Source: CAG-177 sp003514385
GTDB taxonomy: Bacteria > Bacillota > Clostridia > Oscillospirales > Acutalibacteraceae
Direction of reading: 5' to 3'
Length of the DNA stretch: 64,000 nucleotides
Assembly (NCBI GenBank): GCA_051920445.1
Contig: JBPPLN010000001.1
Coordinates: 1,054,001 to 1,118,000 of the forward strand
The notes under the pieces were generated by a model. That model ran no database searches. It saw only the letters and a program-made list of their open reading frames with translations, and was not told where the DNA came from. Both the position numbers and the translations under genes were made by a program. Numbering within the stretch: position 1 is the stretch's first letter; each line of letters starts with the position of its first letter. Of the stretch, positions 17,608 to 26,619 are shown in pieces.

Positions 17608-17617
17608 GCTGTACCTC

Positions 17618-17676
17618 AAAAAAAAAATAAGCACCCGCCATCTCGTCTTCTAAGACCTAACGACGAGATACGAATG
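17618..17676 (-). promoter_or_regulatory. Leader attenuator of the pnuC-like gene
   Basis: The RNA pairs GCAUUCGUAUCUCGUC with GACGAGAUGGCGGGUGC (16 bp, several G-U, one bulged G) around a 14-base loop. It is followed by UUA and an unbroken U10, ending 11 bases before the start codon. The loop contains GUUAG, which could pair with CUAAU at the leader 5' end as a pseudoknot. No riboswitch class known to me matches. NAD+-II and preQ1 leaders are natural comparisons because they control pnuC-like genes. Confidence 0.6.
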
Positions 17677-17716
17677 CTTCATTACCCGGTGGCAATCTAC
17701 TTATTAGTTTTGTGGT

Positions 17717-17745
17717 GTTATATCAGTCGGCACGAAATTTGTCAA
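17717..17745 (-). promoter_or_regulatory. Promoter of the pnuC-like gene
   Basis: Minus strand TTGACA (17745-17740), 17-bp spacer, TATAAC (17722-17717). It leaves a leader of about 100 nt. Confidence 0.85.
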
Positions 17746-17782
17746 GAGCCGATCGGCTGATTAAATTCCGCCGCACCGTAAA

Positions 17783-17820
17783 CAGCAAAAAGGAAGTCGA
17801 ATAAATTTCGACTTCCCTTT
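17783..17820 (-). terminator. Terminator of the ABC exporter operon
   Basis: GGAAGTCGA / TCGACTTCC stem (17792-17816) with A and T tracts on both sides, 15 bp behind the stop of the second ABC gene. Probably bidirectional in shape. Confidence 0.85.
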
Positions 17821-17834
17821 TATTATATCTTAGC

Positions 17835-19778
17835 TTATTCCAACTCAAACGCACCGGTGTAGAGGCGATAGTATGTGCCCTTTTCGGCGATGAGCTTTTC
17901 ATGGTTGCCGCGCTCGATTATTCTGCCGTGGTCGAGCACCATTATGACATCGGAGTTCTGGACGGTCGAGAGGCGGTGCGCGATAACAAAGACTGTGCGT
18001 CCTTTCATCAGCTTATCCATACCGCCCTGGACGAGAGCCTCGGTGCGCGTGTCTATAGAAGAGGTCGCCTCGTCGAGGATCATGACGGGCGGGTCGGAGA
18101 CCGCCGCGCGGGCTATCGATATCAGCTGACGCTGACCCTGCGAGAGTCCGGAACCGTCACCCTTGAGCACGGTGTTGTAGCCGTCCGGGAGCATGCGGAT
18201 GAATCCGTCAGCATTCGCGAGCTTCGCCGCCGCGATGCACTGTTCGTCCGTCGCCTCGGGGTTGCCGTAGCGGATGTTTTCCATAACAGTACCCGTGAAC
18301 AGGTTGACATCCTGGAGCACGACGCCGAGACTGCGGCGCAAATCGGCTTTCTTTATCTTGTTGATATTTATTCCGTCATAGCGTATCTTGCCGTCCGCTA
18401 TGTCATAGAAGCGGTTTATGAGGTTTGTTATCGTGGTCTTGCCCGCTCCGGTCGCGCCGACGAAAGCCACCTTCTGACCCGGCTCTGCGTAGAGCGTGAT
18501 ATCGTGAAGGACTTCCTTTTCGGGTGTGTAGCCGAAATCGACATGGTCGAGCACGACCTGACCCTCAAGCTTTGTATAAGTCAGAGTGCCGTCGCCGTGG
18601 GGATGCTTCCATGCCCACATTCCGGTGTGCTCCTTGACTTCGACTATCTCGCCGTTCTCCTCTTTTGCATTTACGAGGGTAACATATCCGTCGTCGGGCT
18701 CGGGCTCTTCGTCCATAAATGTGAAGATTCGCTCGGCGCCCGCGAGGGCGTTGACAATCGAGTTGAACTGGTTCGACATCTGGGATATCGGGTTTATAAA
18801 GTTGCGCGAGAGCACGAGGAACGAGGCTATCATGCCGAGGGACAGCGTGTTGACGCCGGTCAGCCCGAGATTCTTCGTGCCGGCGATAGCCATATATGAG
18901 CCGATAACGGCGAGCAGAATATACAGGAAATATCCGAATGCGTTCGTCATGGGCATCATCGAGGTCGCGTGGCCGTTTGCGTTCGCGGCGTTGTGCTCCC
19001 ATGTCGAATTGCGCTGCTTCATTTCTTTCTTCGACTGCTCTTCGTAGCAGAAGACTTTTATGACCTTCTGACCGTTTATCATCTCTTCGATATATCCGTC
19101 AAGATCCGCAAGGGATCTCTGCTGCGCTACGAAATACGCGCCGCTCTTGCCGACAACTCTCTTGATTATCTGCATAATGAAGAACAGCGATACGCACACA
19201 ACGAGCGTCAGACCGACGCTGATATAAAGCATGCAGCAGAATACCGCCGCGACGGTGAACGCCGAAGAAATCAGCTGACCCATCGACTGCGCGAGCATCT
19301 GGCGCAGGGTATCGGTATCGTTGGTATAGAGACTCATCGTGTCGCCGTGGGTGTGCGAGTCGAAATATCTTATCGGCAGGCGCTGCATCTTCTCGAACAT
19401 CTCGTCGCGTATGGTCTTGAGCGTTCCCTGCGCTATGGTGACCATGCGGCGGTTGTAGATAAGCGTCGAGAGCGTGCCGATGAGATAGATAACCGCCATG
19501 GTTATCAGCGCGCGAATAAAGCCGGAGAAGTCGGGTGATGACTGACCGACCATCGGAGTTATATAGTCGTCGATAAGCGTCTGGAGGAACATCGATGACG
19601 CCGCACCCGCAACTGCGCTGAGCAGGATACAGATTGTGACGAGGACTATCGTGCCCTTATAATTCTTGAGATAAGAGAGCAGACGTTTGAGCGTTTTCTT
19701 GTCGAGCTTTCTGGGCTGCATTCCGGGTCCGCCGGGCATACCCTTGGGTCCGCCGTGCATAGGCATAGGCTTACTCAT
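17835..19778 (-). CDS. ABC exporter half-transporter (permease-ATPase), second subunit
   Basis: A 647-residue type IV ABC exporter: a Met/Gly/Pro-rich N-terminal tail (about 1-25), six transmembrane helices (about 40-330), then an ATPase domain with Walker A GATGAGKTT, Q-loop VLQDVNLF, signature LSQGQRQL and Walker B VMILDEATSSID. A stretch of about 40 residues (near 375-415, VKEHTGMWAWKHPHGDG) is inserted before the nucleotide-binding domain. Both catalytic Glu and signature are intact. It overlaps the upstream ABC gene by 8 bp (ATGAGTAA), implying translational coupling and a heterodimer with it. Under a MarR regulator, drug or toxic-compound export is likely. Confidence 0.93.
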   Translation of the reverse strand: MSKPMPMHGGPKGMPGGPGMQPRKLDKKTLKRLLSYLKNYKGTIVLVTICILLSAVAGAASSMFLQTLIDDYITPMVGQSSPDFSGFIRALITMAVIYLIGTLSTLIYNRRMVTIAQGTLKTIRDEMFEKMQRLPIRYFDSHTHGDTMSLYTNDTDTLRQMLAQSMGQLISSAFTVAAVFCCMLYISVGLTLVVCVSLFFIMQIIKRVVGKSGAYFVAQQRSLADLDGYIEEMINGQKVIKVFCYEEQSKKEMKQRNSTWEHNAANANGHATSMMPMTNAFGYFLYILLAVIGSYMAIAGTKNLGLTGVNTLSLGMIASFLVLSRNFINPISQMSNQFNSIVNALAGAERIFTFMDEEPEPDDGYVTLVNAKEENGEIVEVKEHTGMWAWKHPHGDGTLTYTKLEGQVVLDHVDFGYTPEKEVLHDITLYAEPGQKVAFVGATGAGKTTITNLINRFYDIADGKIRYDGININKIKKADLRRSLGVVLQDVNLFTGTVMENIRYGNPEATDEQCIAAAKLANADGFIRMLPDGYNTVLKGDGSGLSQGQRQLISIARAAVSDPPVMILDEATSSIDTRTEALVQGGMDKLMKGRTVFVIAHRLSTVQNSDVIMVLDHGRIIERGNHEKLIAEKGTYYRLYTGAFELE

Positions 19779-21522
19779 CGTCGTTTCCTCCCTTCTGCTG
19801 GGATTCATAAACTTCGCGATAGATATCGCAGGATTTCAGCAGCTCGTCATGCGTGCCCTGCGCGATTATTCTGCCGTTGTCGAACACGAGTATTTTGTCC
19901 GCGTTCTGAACCGAGCTTATACGCTGAGCTATAATTATCTTCGTCGTGTCGGGCATATACTGCGAAAGTCCCTTTTGAATCAGCGCGTCGGTGTGGGTAT
20001 CGACGGCGCTTGTCGAGTCGTCGAGAATGAGCACCTTGGGATTCTTGAGCAGGGCGCGTGCTATGCACAGCCTCTGTTTCTGACCGCCGGAGACGTTCGT
20101 GCCGCCCTGTTCGATATAGGTGTTGTAGCCGTCGGGCATCGCGCTGACGAATTCATCCGCCTGAGCGAGCTCGCAGGCATGCTTTATCTCTTCGTCGGTC
20201 GCGTCTTCATTGCCCCAGCGCAGGTTCTCAGATATCGTGCCGGAGAACAGCTCGTTCTTCTGGAGCACCATTGCGACCGAGTTTCTCAGGGTGTCGAGGT
20301 CGTAGTTTCTGACATCCACGCCGCCGAGCATCACTTCACCACCCGTTACATCGTAGAGGCGCGGGATGAGCTGAACGAACGAGGACTTTGACGAACCCGT
20401 GCCGCCGATTATGCCGACAGTTTCGCCGGAGGCTATATGCACATTGACATTATCGAGCACCTTTGTGTCCGCCTTTGAAGCATAGGCGAAGTTGACATTT
20501 TTATAATCTATCTCGCCGTCTTTGACTTCGAGAACGGGGTTCGCGGGGTTCGAGATATCGGTCTTTTCGTTGAGTATCTCAGCTATACGCTGAGCGGAAG
20601 AGCTCGCGATTATCATCATGGCAAAGACCATGGAGAGCATCATGAGGCTCATGAGTATCTGCATGGCGTAGGTGAACAGCGCGGTAAGCGAGCCCGTAGT
20701 CAGACCGAGTGCTGCGTTGTTGCCGCTGGCGATGACCGCCTTTGCGCCGAGCCATGAGATGAGTATCATGCAGGTATACATGCAGACCTGCATAATAGGC
20801 GAGTTGAGCGCGATAAGGCGCTCCGCTTTTGCAAAGTCTTTATATATCTTCTCGGATATCTTCTCGAATTTGCTTATCTCGTGATCCTCCTGATTGAAGG
20901 ACTTGACGACTCTTATGCCGCGCACATTCTCCTGAACGACGTTGTTGAGCTCATCGTAGGTGTGGAAAACGCGCTTGAACACGGGGTGCACCTTGATGAT
21001 TATCAGCACGAGCAGAGCCGCGAGGACAGGTATAATCGCAATAAACATAAGCGAAATCTGGCTGTCTATTCTGAACGAGACTATCATGGCGAAAATCAGC
21101 ATAACCGGTCCGCGTATCGCTATTCTTATGAGCATCTGATAGGCGTTCTGAATATTTGTGACATCCGTCGTCAGTCTCGTAACTATCGACGCGGTCGAGA
21201 ATTTGTCGATGTTCGAGAATGCGAAAGTCTGAACATTATCATACATATCACTGCGCAGATTCGCGCCGAATCCGGCGGACGCGCGCGAGCCGAGGAACGC
21301 CGCAAGCATTCCCGTCACCATCTGGAACACCGCGAGGAATAGCAGCGCAAGACCATATTTCCAGACCATGGACATCACGCCGCCCTCGATGCCGTTGTCG
21401 ATAAGACCCGACATACAAAGCGGGATAACTATCTCGAACACGACTTCAAACGCGGAGAAAAAGATAGTCGCCCATGATACTTTTTTGTATTGGCGCATGC
21501 TCTTCAACAAAGTTTTTATCAT
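19771..21522 (-). CDS. ABC exporter half-transporter (permease-ATPase), first subunit
   Basis: A 583-residue ABC exporter subunit with six transmembrane helices (about 15-310) and an ATPase domain: Walker A is GGTGSSKSS with Ser before the Lys-Ser pair, signature VSGGQKQR, and Walker B VLILDDSTSAVD, where the catalytic Glu is replaced by Asp. Such a degenerate site in one half is typical of heterodimeric exporters (BmrCD, TM287/288, LmrCD), in which the partner supplies the active site. The ATG at 21522 lies four bases after the marR stop with GAGGGAG upstream; a longer reading would extend into marR. Operon: marR, this gene, partner. Confidence 0.93.
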   Translation of the reverse strand: MIKTLLKSMRQYKKVSWATIFFSAFEVVFEIVIPLCMSGLIDNGIEGGVMSMVWKYGLALLFLAVFQMVTGMLAAFLGSRASAGFGANLRSDMYDNVQTFAFSNIDKFSTASIVTRLTTDVTNIQNAYQMLIRIAIRGPVMLIFAMIVSFRIDSQISLMFIAIIPVLAALLVLIIIKVHPVFKRVFHTYDELNNVVQENVRGIRVVKSFNQEDHEISKFEKISEKIYKDFAKAERLIALNSPIMQVCMYTCMILISWLGAKAVIASGNNAALGLTTGSLTALFTYAMQILMSLMMLSMVFAMMIIASSSAQRIAEILNEKTDISNPANPVLEVKDGEIDYKNVNFAYASKADTKVLDNVNVHIASGETVGIIGGTGSSKSSFVQLIPRLYDVTGGEVMLGGVDVRNYDLDTLRNSVAMVLQKNELFSGTISENLRWGNEDATDEEIKHACELAQADEFVSAMPDGYNTYIEQGGTNVSGGQKQRLCIARALLKNPKVLILDDSTSAVDTHTDALIQKGLSQYMPDTTKIIIAQRISSVQNADKILVFDNGRIIAQGTHDELLKSCDIYREVYESQQKGGNDDE

Positions 21523-21526
21523 ATTC

Positions 21527-21997
21527 TCACTCCCTCTTTTCTTTCTTTGCTCCACTTTCCGGTTTGCAGCCGGGGCTGCTGTCAATATCAAGGTTATCGC
21601 ATATCCTTATGAGATATCCGCGGAGCTGTTCGATTTCTTCTTCGCTGAACGATCTGAGCATCGCCCGCTCGCCGTTATCAATCGAACGGCGTATCTCGAG
21701 ATTGATGTCTTTCGCCTTGTCGGTCAGCCGCACGACCTTGTTTCTCTTGTCCGACGGGTCGGTACAGGTGCTGAGAAAGCCGCTCTGCTCCATGCGCGTG
21801 ACTATGCCGACAATCGTCGGGTGCGAGACATGGGCGTAGTCTTCTATTTCTTTCTGGGTCGCCCGACCTCCGCGTTCGGCGAGGAATCTTATGATCCGCG
21901 ACTGCGCAAAAGTCAGCCCGTGCTTGCCGAGTCCTGCATCGGCGTTCGACTTTAAACGGTTATCTATACGCTTGAAAAAATATCCGATATGCTCCAT
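21527..21997 (-). CDS. MarR family transcriptional regulator
   Basis: A 156-residue winged-helix repressor, first gene of the MarR-ABC-ABC operon. The DNA-binding part is visible as LTFAQSRIIRFLAERGGRAT, the recognition segment TQKEIEDYAHVSHPTIVGIV and the wing DPSDKRNKVVRLT. MarR proteins bind palindromes as dimers and release DNA on binding small ligands. A perfect 7+2+7 inverted repeat directly after the -10 of its own promoter (22038-22053) is the likely operator, so it probably represses itself and the exporter. GAAAGGAG precedes the ATG. Confidence 0.93.
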   Translation of the reverse strand: MEHIGYFFKRIDNRLKSNADAGLGKHGLTFAQSRIIRFLAERGGRATQKEIEDYAHVSHPTIVGIVTRMEQSGFLSTCTDPSDKRNKVVRLTDKAKDINLEIRRSIDNGERAMLRSFSEEEIEQLRGYLIRICDNLDIDSSPGCKPESGAKKEKRE

Positions 21998-22037
21998 AGC
22001 GATCTCCTTTCCGCAAAGCTGTTTTTAGCAATATTAA

Positions 22038-22082
22038 GTGTAGCACGCTACACATTATACATATATGCGCGCCGATTGTCAA
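22038..22082 (-). promoter_or_regulatory. Promoter and MarR operator of the ABC exporter operon
   Basis: Minus strand TTGACA (22082-22077), 17 bp, TATAAT (22059-22054). The inverted repeat GTGTAGC-GT-GCTACAC (22053-22038) starts at the base after the -10 hexamer and covers the expected transcription start, as for MarR-type repression. Confidence 0.88.
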
Positions 22083-22125
22083 CAATATGTTTGTAAACAA
22101 TTTGTGACCTCGGCGCTGAAGATTT

Positions 22126-22653
22126 TTATGTTCTGTTTTCGTTGAGATTAAAGACGGTGCGTATGAGCTCCGACGCCGCGCGGATGCCGTGCTCGTCCGG
22201 GTTCATGAGCAAGAGTCTTGACGTTCCGCCGATGCAGAAGATTATTTTTTCTTTGCGCTCCGGCTCGTCGTCGTCATGCAGATAGATTCTGAAAAGAGCC
22301 TCCTCCGCATCGTTGAGCAGTGAAGCTATATCGTCGCCGTAGAGCGCGCGGATAAGCCGCTCTTCGCGCGATATCGCGCCGACGAGCTCTGAAACAAAGG
22401 CGTATGTATCGCTGAACGCCATCCGGGCGCAGTCGCAGCGGCCGAGGATATCGGCGACAGTCTCGCGGCAGATGTGCCGACGCAGGCTCTCCATGGTGTC
22501 ATAGTGGGAATAGAATGTCGTTTTATTTATCAGCGCCTCCCGGCACAGGTCGCTGACCTTGACGGGCGACGGGTCGCGCAGGCGCATATCGACATATGTA
22601 TGTACTATGAGCCGCTCCGTTTTGATATATCTAAGATCGTTTTTATTCACCAT
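22126..22653 (-). CDS. TetR family transcriptional regulator
   Basis: A 175-residue repressor with an N-terminal helix-turn-helix: TERLIVHTYVDMRLRDPSPVKVSDLCREALINKTTFYSHYDTMESLRRHI is reduced here to its marks, VSDLCREALINKTTFYSHY being the recognition helix region. The C-terminal ligand domain is all helical and short. It is divergently placed to the gene at 22781, whose promoter spacer holds a palindrome (22718-22731) that suits a TetR dimer. No other target is visible. Confidence 0.85.
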   Translation of the reverse strand: MVNKNDLRYIKTERLIVHTYVDMRLRDPSPVKVSDLCREALINKTTFYSHYDTMESLRRHICRETVADILGRCDCARMAFSDTYAFVSELVGAISREERLIRALYGDDIASLLNDAEEALFRIYLHDDDEPERKEKIIFCIGGTSRLLLMNPDEHGIRAASELIRTVFNLNENRT

Positions 22654-22709
22654 TTAAACGCCTCTTTTTATATTTAGTCGTTTATCTTACCAATTCGCAA
22701 AACAGTTTC

Positions 22710-22738
22710 TTGATTAGACAACTTTAGTTGTTTATAAT
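22710..22738 (+). promoter_or_regulatory. Promoter with palindromic operator in its spacer
   Basis: TTGATT (22710-22715), 17-bp spacer, TATAAT (22733-22738). The spacer contains ACAACT-TT-AGTTGT (22718-22731), a 6+2+6 inverted repeat placed to block RNA polymerase, presumably bound by the adjacent TetR protein. Confidence 0.75.
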
Positions 22739-22780
22739 GTTAGCATATACTAAAAAATATTACAAGGGGGAGTATGCCGA

Positions 22781-23311
22781 ATGAACAGAAAAGACCGCAC
22801 CGTCTATATTATGCTCACCGACTATCCGGATAAGGTCTCGCGAACTATAAAAAGAATAGGGCTTTGGGAATACTCCCACATGTCGATAAGCACGGATGAA
22901 CACTACCCGAAATTTTTCAGCTTCACGGGCAAGCGCGGATTCATGACCGAGGACTTTGACCTCCACCCGACTTACAAAGGCACGGATGTCCCCTGCGCGC
23001 TGTTCGCTCTGCCCGTAACGGAAGCGGAGCTTCGCAATGTAGAGCGCATCATAAAACACATGACCTCGAACGCCGACGAATATAAATACAGCTACATCGG
23101 GCTTGCACTGCTCTATCTGCGGATAATCCCGAAGCAGCGCGGGCGCGACACCTGCGTCGGCTTCGTCTCGCGCACGATAAGAGAACAGACCTCGCTCTCC
23201 GCAGGGCGCAGGAAAAAATTTTGCAGTCCGAACGACATAAAGGCGTTTTTTATCAACCAGCTCGTCTTTGAGGGACCGCTGAGAGTGCTGCTGCAAAAGG
23301 GCAAGGCGTAA
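22781..23311 (+). CDS. Hypothetical protein, possible permuted papain-like (YiiX/YaeF-type) hydrolase
   Basis: A 176-residue soluble protein with no signal peptide. An early His in WEYSHMSISTDE followed by FSFTGKRGFM and a later Cys in RDTCVGFVSRTI gives the His-then-Cys order of circularly permuted NlpC/P60 (papain-like) enzymes, which is why a cysteine hydrolase or transferase is suggested. Confidence in the fold is moderate. The start follows AGGGGGAG. It is transcribed alone from a promoter that carries a palindrome, opposite a TetR gene that probably controls it. Confidence 0.6.
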   Translation: MNRKDRTVYIMLTDYPDKVSRTIKRIGLWEYSHMSISTDEHYPKFFSFTGKRGFMTEDFDLHPTYKGTDVPCALFALPVTEAELRNVERIIKHMTSNADEYKYSYIGLALLYLRIIPKQRGRDTCVGFVSRTIREQTSLSAGRRKKFCSPNDIKAFFINQLVFEGPLRVLLQKGKA

Positions 23312-23370
23312 ATTAAAATATCAATCCGCCGTCGGTCTGTTCCGTTCGGCGGTTTATTTTCAGCAAAAGC

Positions 23371-23400
23371 AAAAGACCTCCCGCTCGGGGAGGTCTTTTA
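23371..23400. terminator. Bidirectional terminator
   Basis: AAAAGACCTCCC / GGGAGGTCTTTT, a perfect stem with a short loop and A/T tracts on both sides, between convergent genes (22781 gene and carB). A weaker hairpin CCGCCG/CGGCGG precedes it near 23327-23353. Confidence 0.9.
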
Positions 23401-23421
23401 ATATAATAAGGGTTGTTGAAA

Positions 23422-26400
23422 TCAGTTCTCGCCGTCGCCGTTTATAGTCGATATCTCGGGGGTTATCTCTTCGAGAACATCGAGGACTATCTTCACGGTG
23501 TCGAGGGAGGTGAATATCGTCACGCCGTTCTGAACGGCACAGCGGCGAATCTCAACGCCGTCCTCAAAGTGGACGCCGGAGAGAATGGCGCGCGTGTTTA
23601 TAACATAGCTGACATAGCCCGCGCGGATAGAATCGAGGATCTCGGTGCTGCCCTCGCTGAGCTTGCCGCGTACGCGGGTGCGTATGCCGTGCTTCTTGAG
23701 GAACGCCGCAGTTCCGGCGGTCGCCTCGATATTGAAGCCGAGGTGATAGAAGCGCTTGACGAGCGGCAGAGCCTCTTCTTTATCTTCATCGGCAAGGGTG
23801 ACTATTACCGTACCGTATTCTTTCATCTTGACTCCGGACGCCTGAAGAGCCTTGTAGAGCGCACGGTTCAGGCGCTTGTCGTAGCCTATCGCTTCGCCGG
23901 TCGATTTCATCTCGGGCGAGAGATATGCATCCATGCCTGTCAGTTTCTCAAACGAGAACGCCGGGGCTTTGACATACCAGCGCTTTCCGTCGGGCAGGCG
24001 CATATCGGTTATGCCCTGGTCGTGCAGGCTCTGGCCGAGCATAACCTTTGTCGCGATGCGGACAAGGTTGCAGTCGGTGGACTTTGAAAGGAACGGCACG
24101 CTTCGCGAAGCACGGGGATTGACCTCGATAACATAGACGCTCTCGTCGCTGTCAACTATAAACTGTATATTGAACAGACCGACTATGCCTATGCCGAGTC
24201 CGAGCTTTGTGGTGTATTCGGCTATCGTGTCTCTGACCTTCTGCGAAATAGAGAACGGCGGATATACACTCGTGCTGTCGCCCGAGTGGACGCCGGTACG
24301 CTCGACGAGTTCCATTATGCCGGGGATGAACACCTCGCTGCCGTCGCAGATGGCGTCTATCTCAACTTCCTTGCCCATAAGATATTTATCTATGAGCACG
24401 GGCTTGTCCTCATCGACCTCAACGGCGTTCTTGAGATATTTTCTGAGCATCGTCTCGTTAGCGACTATCTCCATCGCTCTGCCGCCGAGCACGAAGCTCG
24501 GACGCACAAGAACAGGATAGCCTATGCGCGCGGCAACAGCCGCACCGGTCTCGATATCCGTAACGGCCTCGCCTTTCGGGTTCGGGATGCCGAGGGATTT
24601 TATAACGGCGTCAAACGCGTCTCTGTTCTCGGCGCGCTCAATGGCGTCGCAGTCGGTGCCGATTATCTTCACGCCGCGCCTTGCAAGCGGAGCCGCAAGG
24701 TTGACGGCAGTCTGGCCGCCGAGGGTGACTATAACGCCCTCCGGCTTTTCGAGATGGACTATATTCATGACATCCTCTGTCGTCAGGGGCTCGAAATAGA
24801 GCTTGTCGGCAGTGGTGTAGTCGGTCGAAACGGTCTCGGGGTTGTTGTTGATTACTATCGCCTCATAGCCGAGCTGCTGAATGGCATGGACGGCGTGGAC
24901 GGTCGAATAGTCAAACTCAACGCCCTGTCCTATACGGATAGGACCTGAACCTAAGACTATTATCTTCTTTTTGTCCGACACGACGGACTCGTTCTCGCTC
25001 GCGTAGGTCGAGTAGAAATAGGGCACATAGCTGTCGAACTCACTCGCACAGGTGTCGATCATCTTGTATGTCGGGAAGATATCCTCTTTGCATCTGCGCT
25101 CATATATACTGTCCTCGCTCTCTTTCCAGAGCTCGGCGATATACGAATCGGAGAAGCCGAGGCGCTTTGCCTCGCGCAGAAGAATGTCGGAGCCGGGATT
25201 CGCCTCCATCTCCTTTTCAAAATCGACTATCTTCTTTATCTTGTCGAGGAAGAACATATCTATATGCGTTATATCGCAGATAAGCGACGGGTCAACGCCC
25301 ATCCACATCAGCTGGGATATTGCATAGAGACGGTCGTCCGTGCCCTCTTTGATATATTCGAGCAGCTCGTCAACGCTCATATGCGCCGAGTCGAACTTCT
25401 CCATATGCAGGTGGTTCTTGCTCTCTTCGAGCGAGCGTATCGCCTTGAGCAGGCTCTCTTCAAAAGTGCGTCCGACGCTCATGACCTCGCCGGTCGCCTT
25501 CATCTGGGTCGAAAGCGTGTTGTGCGCGGCGGGGAACTTATCAAACGGGAAGCGCGGCATCTTGGTCACGACATAGTCGAGCGAGGGCTCAAAGCAGGCA
25601 GGGGTGTTTGCAAGCTGTATCTCATGCAGATCCATGCCGACCGCTATCTTCGCCGAGACACGCGCTATCGGATATCCGCTCGCCTTTGAAGCGAGGGCGG
25701 ACGAGCGCGAAACTCTGGGGTTGACCTCAATGACATAGTAGCGGAACGAATGGGGGTCGAGCGCAAACTGAACGTTGCAGCCGCCCTTTACTCCCAGGGC
25801 GCGGATAATTTTGAGCGCGGAATCCCTGAGCATCTGATATTCTTTATTCGTCAGCGTCTGGCTGGGCGCGACGACTATCGAGTCGCCGGTATGAATACCG
25901 ACGGGGTCGAGGTTTTCCATATTACAGACGGTGATAGCGGTGTCGTTGGCGTCGCGTATCACCTCGTATTCTATCTCTTTGTAGCCCTTTATGCTCTTTT
26001 CGACGAGCACCTGATGCACGGGCGAGAGCGCAAGCGCGTTCTTCATCATGTCGCGCATCTCGTCGGGGTCATAGGCAAAGCCGCCGCCCGTTCCGCCGAG
26101 CGTGAACGCGGGACGCAGGATAACGGGATAGCCTATCTTCTCCGCCGCCTCAAGACCCTCTTCGATGCTGTAGGTTATCTGTGAGGGGACTATCGGCTCG
26201 CCGATGCTCTCGCAGAGCTCTTTGAAAAGCTCTCTGTCCTCAGCGCGCTCAATGCTCTCGGCATCCGTGCCGAGCAGCTCTATCTCGCACTCCTTGAGAA
26301 CGCCTTTCTTCGCGAGCTGCATCGCAAGGTTGAGTCCGGTCTGACCGCCGATGCCGGGGACTATCGCGTCCGGGCGCTCATAGCGGCAGATACGCGCGAG

Positions 26401-26619
26401 GTATTCGAGCGTCAGCGGCTCCATATAGACTTTATCGGCTATGGTAGTATCGGTCATTATCGTTGCGGGGTTCGAGTTCGCGAGGACGACCTCGTAGCCC
26501 TCCTCACGCAGGGCGAGGCACGCCTGAGTTCCCGCATAGTCGAACTCGGCAGCCTGACCGATGACTATAGGACCCGAGCCGATAACGAGCACCTTTTTTA
26601 TATCAGTTCTCTTAGGCAC
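23422..26619 (-). CDS. carB: Carbamoyl-phosphate synthase large subunit
   Basis: Uses ammonia from CarA, bicarbonate and two ATP to make carbamoyl phosphate for pyrimidines and arginine. The 1065 residues show the duplicated ATP-grasp organisation: first half starting KKVLVIGSGPIVIGQAAEFDYAG, second half with KKIIVLGSGPIRIGQGVEFDY near 555, and an MGS-like allosteric domain at the C-terminus (about 930-1065). Length matches E. coli CarB (1073). It starts at a GTG that overlaps the carA stop by 8 bp, showing translational coupling. It is the last gene of the pyrG-purF-purC-carA-carB operon. Confidence 0.98.
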   Translation of the reverse strand: MPKRTDIKKVLVIGSGPIVIGQAAEFDYAGTQACLALREEGYEVVLANSNPATIMTDTTIADKVYMEPLTLEYLARICRYERPDAIVPGIGGQTGLNLAMQLAKKGVLKECEIELLGTDAESIERAEDRELFKELCESIGEPIVPSQITYSIEEGLEAAEKIGYPVILRPAFTLGGTGGGFAYDPDEMRDMMKNALALSPVHQVLVEKSIKGYKEIEYEVIRDANDTAITVCNMENLDPVGIHTGDSIVVAPSQTLTNKEYQMLRDSALKIIRALGVKGGCNVQFALDPHSFRYYVIEVNPRVSRSSALASKASGYPIARVSAKIAVGMDLHEIQLANTPACFEPSLDYVVTKMPRFPFDKFPAAHNTLSTQMKATGEVMSVGRTFEESLLKAIRSLEESKNHLHMEKFDSAHMSVDELLEYIKEGTDDRLYAISQLMWMGVDPSLICDITHIDMFFLDKIKKIVDFEKEMEANPGSDILLREAKRLGFSDSYIAELWKESEDSIYERRCKEDIFPTYKMIDTCASEFDSYVPYFYSTYASENESVVSDKKKIIVLGSGPIRIGQGVEFDYSTVHAVHAIQQLGYEAIVINNNPETVSTDYTTADKLYFEPLTTEDVMNIVHLEKPEGVIVTLGGQTAVNLAAPLARRGVKIIGTDCDAIERAENRDAFDAVIKSLGIPNPKGEAVTDIETGAAVAARIGYPVLVRPSFVLGGRAMEIVANETMLRKYLKNAVEVDEDKPVLIDKYLMGKEVEIDAICDGSEVFIPGIMELVERTGVHSGDSTSVYPPFSISQKVRDTIAEYTTKLGLGIGIVGLFNIQFIVDSDESVYVIEVNPRASRSVPFLSKSTDCNLVRIATKVMLGQSLHDQGITDMRLPDGKRWYVKAPAFSFEKLTGMDAYLSPEMKSTGEAIGYDKRLNRALYKALQASGVKMKEYGTVIVTLADEDKEEALPLVKRFYHLGFNIEATAGTAAFLKKHGIRTRVRGKLSEGSTEILDSIRAGYVSYVINTRAILSGVHFEDGVEIRRCAVQNGVTIFTSLDTVKIVLDVLEEITPEISTINGDGEN

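Noticed and set aside
17618..17745. T-box before the pnuC-like gene
   Set aside because: The AGGGTGG T-box core and stem I motifs are absent, and the gene is not linked to an amino acid.
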